Positions 42,463 to 50,745 of a stretch of 64,000 nucleotides of DNA are shown here, one piece after another. Under the pieces are notes generated by a model. It saw only the letters and a list, made by a program, of their open reading frames with translations, was not told where the DNA came from and did no database searches. Origin of the DNA: SKKC01 sp046542845 (GTDB lineage: Bacteria > Spirochaetota > Spirochaetia > DSM-27196 > SKKC01); NCBI GenBank assembly GCA_046542845.1, contig JBKHAN010000010.1:5816-69815 (forward strand), written 5' to 3'. Every line of letters starts with the position of its first letter. Position 1 is the stretch's first letter. Made by a program: the position numbers and the translations under genes.

Positions 42463-44526
42463 CTAAAACTCCTCGAAATCGCTATCGCTTTCGTCGGAAT
42501 CGGTGTCAAGAAGCGTAATACCGGTCGATTCGGGTCCGGCTGAGCGCTTCGTCGTCCCGCTCGTGCCACTGGTAGCTGCATGCCCGCCCGATCCGAGCGC
42601 ACGGTTCTGCTTCGCAGTCGGGAGTGCCCGCTTCGCCGCACGGCCGTTCGCCTCGACTCTGAAAAACCCGATCGTCTGTTCCAGCTGCTCGGCCTGACTG
42701 TTCAGTTCTTCGGCCATGGAAGCCATTTCTTCGGCGGCCGACGCGTTCTGCTGCACGACCTGATCGAGTTGCATGAGCGCCTGGTTGATCTGCGACGCAC
42801 CGGAACTCTGTTCCTTGCTCGCCGCGCTGATTTCCTGAACAAGGTCGGCCGTCTTGCGAATCTCCGGTATAATCCCGCTGATCATGGTCCCGGCTTTTTC
42901 GGCCACCTCGACGCTCCGGGTCGAAAGCTCTGCGATTTCGCCCGCCGCAGTCTGGCTGCGCTCGGCGAGCTTTCGTACTTCGCTCGCGACGACCGCGAAC
43001 CCTTTGCCCTGTTCCCCCGCACGGGCGGCTTCGATCGCAGCATTCAGGGCAAGCAGGTTCGTGTTACGGGCTATCTCGTCGATGATACTGATCTTCTCGG
43101 AGATCTCCCGCATAGCGTGAACCGTCTGGTCGACAGCCTGACCGCCTTCTTCGGCGCTGTCTGCGGCTTTCTGCGAAATTTTCTCCGCCTGCAGGGCGTT
43201 GTCCGTATTCTGACTTATATTGGACCCCATCTCTTCCATGGACGATGAGACCTCTTCAGCAGACGCTGCCTGCTCGGTTGCGCCCTGCGAAAGCTCCTGG
43301 GCGCTGCTGCTCATTTCTGCGCTTCCCGACGAAACGTTTGTGGACGCGGATTTTACATCCTGCACCACAGAAATCAGTTTATCACGCATGCCCTGCAGCG
43401 ATTCGGCGAGAATGCCAATCTCGTCTTTCTGCTCTACCGAGAGCTTCGCCGTCAGATTCCCTTTGCTCAGTTCCGAAGCAAATACTACTCCCTTCGCAAG
43501 CGGGCCGGTAATGGACCGTGTAATCGCGATCGCAATGAATACCGCCAGGAGCAGGGCTACCGTTATACCGATCGCAACACCTGTTACCGCAGTCTGTACC
43601 GCGCCGACAACATCGTTAGAAATCTGTGTAGATTGATCGAGCGCCGCCTCCGCGGTGCGTTGTGCGACCCCGACGACCTCGTTGCCCGTCTCCGTTCGCT
43701 GATTGTTCAGTTCGGCGAGCTGCAGAGTGTCTGCAGATACATTTGATACCGCCTCGCGGTAGTCCTGCGTCGCCTGCTCGATCGCATCGAGTTGTGCCAG
43801 ATCCTGCGAAAGTCGCGTAACCTGCCGAAGCTCGGAAACAAGCTCCGGGACCTCGTCCAGACCGGCAAGCGCACTCTCGAAGACTTCCTCGTCTTCAACA
43901 AGTTGCCCTCGGAAGTTTCCAATCCGGGCTTCGTTCAGAAAGTCAAGCGCTTCATTTGCCAGGCTGATTTTGCTCAGGCGCTCGCGGAGCGTGGCAGCGC
44001 CGGCCCCCGCGTCTATCTCCTGCTCCATGGCCGCTTCCTGAGCGGAAATGTACTCGGTAAAGGCGTCCAACGCAGTTGCCGCAGCGGCATCATTTACGGC
44101 ACGAAGATCTTCTATTTCAAGAACGAGCTCGCGCGTCTGGTCGGCGAGTGTCGAGTATTGCGCAGCTTGCTCCTGTGCGAGACCGATATTCTCCCGAAGA
44201 GCCACGAGCCCTTCGTAGCGACTGGCAAGAGCATCCGCCTCCGCCAGGTAATCGTCGAAAGCACTGAATTCCTCTTCCATTTCGGTCCAGAACCCTTCCT
44301 CGAAGGAGAATGCGTATCCCCTCATGGCGTACATCGTCTGCAGGGCCGAGCGTTCCATGCCGTTAGCGATCGAGAGCTCCTCTATGTACTCGTCGTTCAG
44401 TCGGGTCGAATCTGCCTGGATGTTCAGGAGGTTCACGGTCGCAATTCCACCGACGACAATAAGCAGAACTACAATAAGACCGAATCCCAACGCCATTTTC
44501 ATAGCCATTTTAAGATTTTTCAGCAT
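42463..44526 (-). CDS. Methyl-accepting chemotaxis protein
   Basis: A 687-residue transmembrane chemoreceptor. Membrane segments lie near residues 10-33 and 310-335, enclosing a helical, Glu-rich periplasmic sensor of the four-helix-bundle type. A HAMP domain (SITGPLAKGV onward) leads to a long coiled-coil signalling domain. Its hairpin tip is IARNTNLLALNAAIEAARAG, where CheA/CheW bind. After a variable linker the protein ends in DFEEF, resembling the aromatic pentapeptide that tethers CheR/CheB. AGGGG precedes the ATG. Ligand unknown. Confidence 0.95.
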   Translation of the reverse strand: MLKNLKMAMKMALGFGLIVVLLIVVGGIATVNLLNIQADSTRLNDEYIEELSIANGMERSALQTMYAMRGYAFSFEEGFWTEMEEEFSAFDDYLAEADALASRYEGLVALRENIGLAQEQAAQYSTLADQTRELVLEIEDLRAVNDAAAATALDAFTEYISAQEAAMEQEIDAGAGAATLRERLSKISLANEALDFLNEARIGNFRGQLVEDEEVFESALAGLDEVPELVSELRQVTRLSQDLAQLDAIEQATQDYREAVSNVSADTLQLAELNNQRTETGNEVVGVAQRTAEAALDQSTQISNDVVGAVQTAVTGVAIGITVALLLAVFIAIAITRSITGPLAKGVVFASELSKGNLTAKLSVEQKDEIGILAESLQGMRDKLISVVQDVKSASTNVSSGSAEMSSSAQELSQGATEQAASAEEVSSSMEEMGSNISQNTDNALQAEKISQKAADSAEEGGQAVDQTVHAMREISEKISIIDEIARNTNLLALNAAIEAARAGEQGKGFAVVASEVRKLAERSQTAAGEIAELSTRSVEVAEKAGTMISGIIPEIRKTADLVQEISAASKEQSSGASQINQALMQLDQVVQQNASAAEEMASMAEELNSQAEQLEQTIGFFRVEANGRAAKRALPTAKQNRALGSGGHAATSGTSGTTKRSAGPESTGITLLDTDSDESDSDFEEF

Positions 44527-44758
44527 GATTATCCCCTCTGATCGATCGTCGAGCCGCGACGTGCATCGGCCGCGGTCGCAGGTTTTCGCCGCATATCACT
44601 AGCGTTTACGCCCAGTATCCGGTCAAATATGCCGCGACGCAAGGGGAAAAAGGCGCAAAAGGCACATATTTATGATTAAAATTGGTTTTTAGAGTTATTG
44701 ACCGCAATAATTTTTAAAGATGTTTTGAAAATAATATGTCTGAAGCGTAAGAGCGCCG
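44527..44758. other. Intergenic gap with AT-rich island
   Basis: The 232-base gap between the chemoreceptor start and the aldo/keto reductase stop contains an AT-rich block at about 44665-44745, unlike the surrounding GC-rich DNA. It probably carries the chemoreceptor promoter, but I could not place convincing -35/-10 or flagellar-sigma boxes. No small gene or RNA is apparent. Confidence 0.4.
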
Positions 44759-45784
44759 CTATCCTGCATTACTCGACTCTGCCCAGAGATTAATACCCGA
44801 CTCGGTCGCGTAGCGATCGATCTCGGCAAGCTCTTCGCCCGAGAAGTCGAGGTTCTGAAGAGCCCCGAGGTTTTCTTCGATCTGCTCGACCCGGCTCGCG
44901 CCGATGAGCGCGGTGGTGATGCGCGGGTCACGGAGTACCCAGGCTATCGCCATCTGCGACAGCGACTGTCCACGCCCCTCTGCGATCTGATTCAACGCGC
45001 GAACTTTCTTCAGATTCTCCTCCGTCAGGAATGATGGCTTGAACGATGACGCGGTGTGAGCCCGCGCGTCATCGGGGATGCCGTTCAGATATCTGTCGGA
45101 CAGGAGTCCCTGCGCAAGCGGAGAAAACGCGATACACCCGATACCCTGCTTTTCGAGCTCATCAAGAAGGTCGTCTTCGATCCAGCGGTTGAGCATGGAA
45201 TAGGAAGGCTGATGAATCAGACACCTGACGCCCATGCTTTTCAGCAGCGCAGCAGCTTCGGCCGTCTTCTTCGCCGAATAGGAAGAGATACCGACGTACA
45301 GAGCTTTGCCCTGGGCCACCGCGCTTGCGAGTGCACCCATGGTCTCTTCAAGGGGCGTGTCAGGATCGAAGCGGTGAGAGTAAAAAATATCGACGTAATC
45401 GAGGCGCATGCGCGCAAGACTCTGATCAAGGCTCGCCGTCAGATACTTGCGCGATCCCCATGCGCCGTAAGGACCCGGCCACATATCGTAACCGGCCTTC
45501 GTGGATATAACCAGTTCGTCACGGTAGGGCTTGAGATCGTGTGCCAGCATGCGACCAAAATTCTCCTCGGCCGAGCCTGCAGGCGGGCCGTAGTTATTCG
45601 CCAGGTCGAAGTGGGTGACACCAAGGTCGAAGGCGCGCAGAACCATGCGACGTCCATTGTCGTAGGGGCGATTGTTTCCGAAGTTGTTCCACAGTCCCAG
45701 CGATATTGGCGGAAGTTTCAATCCACTCGCGCCGCAGCGCGTATACTCCAGCTGTTCGTATCGGTTTTCGGCGGCTTCGTACAC
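44759..45784 (-). CDS. Aldo/keto reductase (YghZ/AKR14-like)
   Basis: A 341-residue NADPH-dependent aldo/keto reductase. The catalytic Asp/Tyr lie in HFDLANNYGPPAGSAEENFG, the Lys in VISTKAGYDMWPGPYG and the His in DIFYSHRFDPDTP. The ANNYGPPAGSAE motif is typical of the YghZ group, which reduces L-glyceraldehyde 3-phosphate and methylglyoxal. The start is a GTG at 45784 with AGGAG eight bases upstream. It appears to be transcribed alone from a TATAAT-containing promoter. Confidence 0.92.
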   Translation of the reverse strand: MYEAAENRYEQLEYTRCGASGLKLPPISLGLWNNFGNNRPYDNGRRMVLRAFDLGVTHFDLANNYGPPAGSAEENFGRMLAHDLKPYRDELVISTKAGYDMWPGPYGAWGSRKYLTASLDQSLARMRLDYVDIFYSHRFDPDTPLEETMGALASAVAQGKALYVGISSYSAKKTAEAAALLKSMGVRCLIHQPSYSMLNRWIEDDLLDELEKQGIGCIAFSPLAQGLLSDRYLNGIPDDARAHTASSFKPSFLTEENLKKVRALNQIAEGRGQSLSQMAIAWVLRDPRITTALIGASRVEQIEENLGALQNLDFSGEELAEIDRYATESGINLWAESSNAG

Positions 45785-45819
45785 GGTAATGCTCCTGATC
45801 TCGTATCGTATTGCGGAGC

Positions 45820-45825
45820 ATTATA
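45820..45825 (-). promoter_or_regulatory. -10 element for the aldo/keto reductase gene
   Basis: A perfect TATAAT on the minus strand, 35 bases upstream of the GTG start. A matching -35 is not evident (only a TTCGAC about 19 bases upstream). The predicted leader contains the AGGAG ribosome site. Confidence 0.4.
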
Positions 45826-45862
45826 CCCGCGCATCAGGTAATCCGTCGAATGGTCGTGCCCT

Positions 45863-46711
45863 TTAACGGTCGCGCGCGTTCGCCACGACCTCGACCAGCG
45901 CGCGTTTGAGCGTCGGGAAGTCCTCGGGTCGACAGATCACGCCGCGCTCGGTCAGGCAATCGTTGCGCGGGCTGTAGTCTGCCACGTCGTAGGTCCTGAT
46001 CGCAGAGCCGTCGCTCAGACGATGAAGAAAAAGGCCGAAGTGTTCGAATACGGGCCACACGCCGGCAATGTCCCAGATGTGTGCGCCAAAGATGGATGCG
46101 ACCCCGTGTCCAAGTGCCGTCCACGCGGACTCGACGACCGAGGATCCAATCATCATGATGCGGCAGATGGATGTGTCCCAGGTGTGGCGGCTCAGTATCC
46201 CGTCGCTCGTAAAAACAAGCGATTGCCTGTTAAGCGCGGTATCGGGGCGCGCGACCGTCTCGGGTATCGAGGAAGGGTGCGACAGTGGAAACCTCAGCAC
46301 CGCCTCGCCGTCAAAAACGATCGCGTACCCGAAACCCGGAAAGGCAAGGCCGCCAAGCCACGGCTTCCGATTTTTCAGGACACCGACCGACACCGCGTAG
46401 AGAGGAAGCCCGTGGACATAATTCCTCGTCCCGTCTATCGGATCCACGACAACCAGGATCTCGTCGTCCTCCGCCCGGTGCCCGCTGCGTATCGCATCGA
46501 GTATGCCCTGATGTTCCTCGGTCACAACCGCATCGGAACCTGTTACGGGACTGAACAGATCTTGCGCGTACTCGGAAAGCGCGATGTCAACGTCGGTCAC
46601 GTAGGTCGAATCGGCTTTCAAGTCTCCGACGACCATGGCCTGACGCCCGGCAGCCTCCCGTGAAGCCGATTCCAGAAATGTACGAATCGTACGGTTCAGT
46701 TCACTTCTCAT
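45863..46711 (-). CDS. Inositol monophosphatase family phosphatase
   Basis: A 282-residue member of the IMPase/FBPase/CysQ superfamily of lithium-sensitive, Mg2+-dependent sugar phosphatases. Metal-site motifs are VVTEEHQG, VVVDPIDGTRNYVHG and the C-terminal IWDIAGVWPVFEHFG. The second motif is canonical and the last contains the WD(I/V)AG signature. The exact substrate cannot be told from sequence. The ATG at 46711 has GGGG upstream. Confidence 0.88.
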   Translation of the reverse strand: MRSELNRTIRTFLESASREAAGRQAMVVGDLKADSTYVTDVDIALSEYAQDLFSPVTGSDAVVTEEHQGILDAIRSGHRAEDDEILVVVDPIDGTRNYVHGLPLYAVSVGVLKNRKPWLGGLAFPGFGYAIVFDGEAVLRFPLSHPSSIPETVARPDTALNRQSLVFTSDGILSRHTWDTSICRIMMIGSSVVESAWTALGHGVASIFGAHIWDIAGVWPVFEHFGLFLHRLSDGSAIRTYDVADYSPRNDCLTERGVICRPEDFPTLKRALVEVVANARDR

Positions 46712-46795
46712 GATCCCCGGAGTGTAGCATACAGCAGGCGTCATTGCCGAAGGTCTGCTGCCGTACGGCCTGTTTCAAGCTCAGGAGCAGGATAA

Positions 46796-48601
46796 TTAAC
46801 GCACTACACCGCTGCCGTCCCCGCGTGTCTCGGCGGCTGCTTCCACCGTTTCGGTTTCATGATCAATAACGATCATTGCCGCGGCTCCCGCGAGTATACC
46901 TTCGCCTATGGTGTGGCCCCGTGACTCGAGTTCGCGGATCACCGCTTCGTCAAATCCATCCTCGAAACGCAGATCGTTGTGCACTGTATAGGGCGGGATG
47001 CCCTGCGGGAAGGTGCGAGACTCGAACCGGGGGCGATCCACCGCTTCCTGTGCGGTCGCACCGAAATCCACGACGGAAACAAACTGCTGCACCTGTCCCT
47101 GCGGCTGCATGTCGTTCCCGGTGTTGCCGCCGAGTATGTAAGGCCTGCCGTCCCGAAGCGCCATATATGGATTACTGGTATGGCGAACCTTCTTGCCCGG
47201 CTCCATATAATTCGGCTCCGATGGATCAATAGAGAACATTCGCATCCGGTTGTTCAGGTGTATGCCGGTGTCACCAACGACCATAAGCTGATACCCGAGA
47301 CTCGTCGTCACCGCGGCCGCATTCCCTTCGGCGTCGAGGATATGGTAGGTCGTTGTGTTTCCGTCCTCCGGGTGCATGTCGACGACGGCCGACAATCGAT
47401 CCGCTGCGAGCTGGTTTTCCAGTGGCCATTCGAGCACGGAGTCCATGCGTATGCGCTGACGCTGAGACGCCGCGTAGTCGTCGGAAAGAAGTTCGGCTAC
47501 CGGAACTTCCACGAAATCCGGGTCTCCGACGTGGTGGTAGCGGTCGGCGAACGCGAGTTTGATCGCTTCCACCTGCAGGTGTACCGCGTCGGCCGAATCC
47601 ATTTCGTACTGACTAAGGTCATAGTCCCTGAGAATATTGAGCGCGAGCAGCTGAGTGATCCCCTGACTGCTCGGCGGGTTCTGAAAAACTTCGACGCCAT
47701 TGTAGTCTATGGAAATCGGCTCCACGATCTCTGCCTCGTATCCGTGAAAATCGTCTATTGTCAGATAGCCGTCGAGTTCCTCGGTGAACTCCACGATCGC
47801 CTGCGCGAAGGGCCCGCGATAGAAATGATCTCGCGCGGCTTGTATCGCCGCTACACGCCCTCCGGAAAGGCCTTCGTCGTACACGGCGACGAGTTCCCGG
47901 AAGGTCTCTGCCATGTCGGGAATGCGAATCGTATCGCCTTCCTCCATGAGGCTTCCATCCTCGCGAAGATAGACTGCCCCGGTATCGGGCCACGTTTCGA
48001 TGTTCTCGGAACGCGATCTGAGGCGCGATTCTATCGACGGTGTTACAGGAAAGCCGTCTTCCGCGTACCGGATGGCCGGTGCGAGTACGTCGCCGAGATC
48101 GAGCCGTCCGTACTCACGGAGCCACAGCATCCATCCGTCCCAGGCACCGGGCACAATCGCCTGATGCGCCCCGAACTCGCCTGAACGCTCGGCGTAATGA
48201 TCGACATCGAGACGCGACCCGGTGATACCGACTCCGTCGAGACTGGTAACCTCACCGGTCTCCGCGTTGTAATACAGTGCCCACGTCCCGCCCCCGAGTA
48301 CGCTCGAGAAATACGGCTCGACAACGCTGAGCGCTCCCGCGACCGCGATCGCAGCATCCGCCGCCGTTCCTCCGGACTCAAGGATCTCGAGTCCGGCCTC
48401 GGTTGCAAGGTGATGCGCACTCGTGACCGCGTATTGCCCGGGTGCAGGGACATCCGGAACCGAGACCGATTCGGACTCGGTCCCCTCGGTGTCGTCCGCT
48501 GAGACCGATTCGTTGCCGCACCCGGCTGTCACCAAAATGAGTAGCGCGTACAGACCGACCAGCGCCAGGGGCCGAATAGCATGATGAATGGAACGTATCA
48601 T
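46796..48601 (-). CDS. ggt: Gamma-glutamyltransferase, lipoprotein form
   Basis: A 601-residue Ntn-hydrolase precursor. A lipobox signal (LILVTAGCG, Cys near residue 28) predicts attachment to a membrane outside the cytoplasm. The N-terminal blocks AVTSAHHLATEAGLEILESG and GGGTWALYY are typical. Autocleavage would occur before Thr416 in EDGNTTTYH, releasing the small subunit whose new N-terminal Thr attacks gamma-glutamyl bonds. GGNTGNDMQPQGQVQ resembles the acylase-like branch. The gene has no ribosome site and a promoter placed right against its ATG. Confidence 0.92.
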   Translation of the reverse strand: MIRSIHHAIRPLALVGLYALLILVTAGCGNESVSADDTEGTESESVSVPDVPAPGQYAVTSAHHLATEAGLEILESGGTAADAAIAVAGALSVVEPYFSSVLGGGTWALYYNAETGEVTSLDGVGITGSRLDVDHYAERSGEFGAHQAIVPGAWDGWMLWLREYGRLDLGDVLAPAIRYAEDGFPVTPSIESRLRSRSENIETWPDTGAVYLREDGSLMEEGDTIRIPDMAETFRELVAVYDEGLSGGRVAAIQAARDHFYRGPFAQAIVEFTEELDGYLTIDDFHGYEAEIVEPISIDYNGVEVFQNPPSSQGITQLLALNILRDYDLSQYEMDSADAVHLQVEAIKLAFADRYHHVGDPDFVEVPVAELLSDDYAASQRQRIRMDSVLEWPLENQLAADRLSAVVDMHPEDGNTTTYHILDAEGNAAAVTTSLGYQLMVVGDTGIHLNNRMRMFSIDPSEPNYMEPGKKVRHTSNPYMALRDGRPYILGGNTGNDMQPQGQVQQFVSVVDFGATAQEAVDRPRFESRTFPQGIPPYTVHNDLRFEDGFDEAVIRELESRGHTIGEGILAGAAAMIVIDHETETVEAAAETRGDGSGVVR

Positions 48602-48607
48602 AGGTGA

Positions 48608-48635
48608 TTTTTACCGCCGTACAGGATTCTGTCAA
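48608..48635 (-). promoter_or_regulatory. ggt promoter with leaderless geometry
   Basis: On the minus strand a perfect TTGACA (48630-48635) with a 16-base spacer precedes TAAAAA (48608-48613). The ATG begins only six bases after the -10 box, so the transcript should start at or next to the start codon. Confidence 0.6.
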
Positions 48636-48641
48636 TAATCT

Positions 48642-49670
48642 TCAGCCCAGACGCCCCTCCACCACCCACTTCGGCTCGAAACCGAGGAGGCTTCGTGCAC
48701 GGTCTATCGAGACAACAGAATCGTCGCCGGGGGCAAGCGGATGCAGGACAGGAGCGTCGTTGTCGTAGAGTTTCGCGACTTCGGCCATCGGAAGTCCGAG
48801 GGAGTTTCGATGCGAATTAATGAACAGAGGATGGCACCCCGAAATATCGGCGGTGAGTCCCTGAAGGACTGCCTGTGCCGAGTCAAGCTCGTCGACGTAG
48901 GTAAAAAAATTAACCTTGTGATGCATGAAGCGAAGCTCGTCGCGAGTCAGGGCTGTGTCGTCGTCGGGCTTCGCCCACCAGCTCCCCCCGCGGTGTTCGT
49001 CGCACCGATGCCGCCTCCGGTACGCGTTGTAGGCAGTCTGAAGCCGCACAAGCTCACCTTTCCGTTCGTACGGACTCATATCGAGAAGACGCTGAATAAT
49101 CGCTATGTCGTACTGTGCGTAGCGTTCGACGTTATCTACGATGTCTGAATGCGGTATTACGCCCGGAAGACGCAGCATCAGGCTTGTAATGCCCTCGCGT
49201 TCCCAGAAATATCGCCCGATCGCCTCAAGGGACTGTTTCGAGAAGCTGTAGGCGTCGGTGGCCAGAACGGGATGAGCTTCATCGACGGGAAGATATTCGA
49301 GCTTCACGCTGCGATCGCCGAAGTAAAACCCCAACGCGTTAATCGAGCTCGCCCCGACGACCCGGCGTACACCGCACTCGGCTGCAGCCTCAAAAACGTG
49401 AAAGCTGCCGAGTGCGTTTACGCGAAATACATCCCTGCCGGCCACACCGACCGGTGTGTTAAATGCAGCAAGGTGTACGACCGCCTCGTGACCGTTCATG
49501 ACCGAACGGAGCGAGTCGTAGTCCATCACGTCACACGAGACGTAACGACCTCCGGGCACCGACAACCCTTCCCGACGTCCTGTGACGGTAACGTCGTATC
49601 CGTGCTCGCCAAGCAGCTCGACCACCGCCTGTCCGACCGAACCGCTTCCTCCAGTTACGAGTACCTTCAC
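48642..49670 (-). CDS. NAD-dependent epimerase/dehydratase-fold protein (extended SDR)
   Basis: A 342-residue extended SDR. The cofactor loop is VLVTGGSGSVGQAV, then VVHLAAFNTPVG, and the catalytic YSFSK (Tyr-X3-Lys). It could epimerise or oxidise a sugar. Its operon partners are an acid-sugar dehydratase and a lactonase, which makes a sugar or uronate dehydrogenase plausible. That is context only. It overlaps the lactonase gene by four bases (ATGA) and is last in the operon. Confidence 0.82.
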   Translation of the reverse strand: MKVLVTGGSGSVGQAVVELLGEHGYDVTVTGRREGLSVPGGRYVSCDVMDYDSLRSVMNGHEAVVHLAAFNTPVGVAGRDVFRVNALGSFHVFEAAAECGVRRVVGASSINALGFYFGDRSVKLEYLPVDEAHPVLATDAYSFSKQSLEAIGRYFWEREGITSLMLRLPGVIPHSDIVDNVERYAQYDIAIIQRLLDMSPYERKGELVRLQTAYNAYRRRHRCDEHRGGSWWAKPDDDTALTRDELRFMHHKVNFFTYVDELDSAQAVLQGLTADISGCHPLFINSHRNSLGLPMAEVAKLYDNDAPVLHPLAPGDDSVVSIDRARSLLGFEPKWVVEGRLG

Positions 49671-50725
49671 GATTTTCCTCCTGCAAAGAGCGTGCAGCTC
49701 GGCGCCTCGACCTCCAGCGTGCAGCCGGTCGATGTACCCATGCCGGACTCCGGATCAATTCGGAAGGAACAGACCAGGTTGCTCCGTTCATTTGCCACGA
49801 GCATGTAGCGACCGCTTTCATCGATATCGAAATGTCTTGGCCACACACCACCACTCGAAAACGAAGCGCACGGCTCAAGACGGCCCGTCGCTGTCTCACG
49901 CCTGAACACGCAGATACGGTCGGGGCCCCGAACGGAAACGTACACGAGGGCACCGTTCGGATGCAGTTGTATTTCCGCCGCGAGCGCTTCGGACTCATAT
50001 CCGTCCGGGAGGAGGCTGCTTTCCTGCAGAACGGTCAACGCTCCGGTCACGGGGTCATGGCTGCAGGCAAGTACGGTGTTCGAAAGCTCGGTGACGACAT
50101 AGGCGTGCCGACCGTCGGGCGAAAACGCCAGATGCCGCGGCCCCGCTCCGGGTCGCAGCGCCAGCGCGCCTGTTCCTGCAGCTCTGTCGGCTCCTGCGTC
50201 GAGTACGGATAGCGGGTAGCGCACGACTTCGTCCGTGCCGAGATCGCATACGTACACCGCGGCGCGGGCCGGATCAAAATGCGTCGAATGAGCATGGGCG
50301 CGTTCCTGGCGGGCAGCGTTCGGTCCCTGCCCTTCGTGCTGTATACACGCGAGAGGCGTCCCGATATCGCCCGTTTCGGTAAGCGACAGGGCAACGATGC
50401 TCCCACCCACGTAGTTGGCCGCGACGAGGAGTCGCTTTGATGCGTCGACGGCAACATGACATGGGCCGGCGCCACAACTGAGAGCGTCCGACATCCGGGT
50501 CAAGCGCCCGGTGTCATGGAGCCGAAACGCGGCAATACTCCCCGGCTCGGCGGGATGGGTCCCCGTCTCGGCAGTTGCGTAGACGGTCGAAGTTTCAGGA
50601 GCCCACGCGAGGAAGGATGCGTTGGACCCGGTATCGACCGAAGACTGTATCGACATCGCCCCGCTGTCGGAATTGAGCTCGGCACAGTGAAGTGTGCGCG
50701 AGTAGCCACCCACAAAAAATCGCAT
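49667..50725 (-). CDS. Seven-bladed beta-propeller lactonase (YbhE/6-phosphogluconolactonase-like)
   Basis: A 352-residue protein of the lactonase family. Propeller-blade features repeat through the chain (GPCHVAVDASKRLLVAANY, GPRHLAFSPDGRHAYVVTE, WPRHFDIDESGRYMLVANE). The family block AAEIQLHPNG lies near residue 245. Members hydrolyse sugar-acid lactones, including 6-phosphogluconolactone. Here the ManD-type dehydratase upstream (20-base gap) and the SDR downstream suggest an aldonolactone or aldarolactone substrate. No signal peptide. Confidence 0.85.
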   Translation of the reverse strand: MRFFVGGYSRTLHCAELNSDSGAMSIQSSVDTGSNASFLAWAPETSTVYATAETGTHPAEPGSIAAFRLHDTGRLTRMSDALSCGAGPCHVAVDASKRLLVAANYVGGSIVALSLTETGDIGTPLACIQHEGQGPNAARQERAHAHSTHFDPARAAVYVCDLGTDEVVRYPLSVLDAGADRAAGTGALALRPGAGPRHLAFSPDGRHAYVVTELSNTVLACSHDPVTGALTVLQESSLLPDGYESEALAAEIQLHPNGALVYVSVRGPDRICVFRRETATGRLEPCASFSSGGVWPRHFDIDESGRYMLVANERSNLVCSFRIDPESGMGTSTGCTLEVEAPSCTLFAGGKS

Positions 50726-50745
50726 AGTATGGTCCTCCCCAGGTT

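Noticed and set aside
46979..48184. 401-codon open frame on the plus strand
   Set aside because: Antisense to gamma-glutamyltransferase; no recognisable protein.
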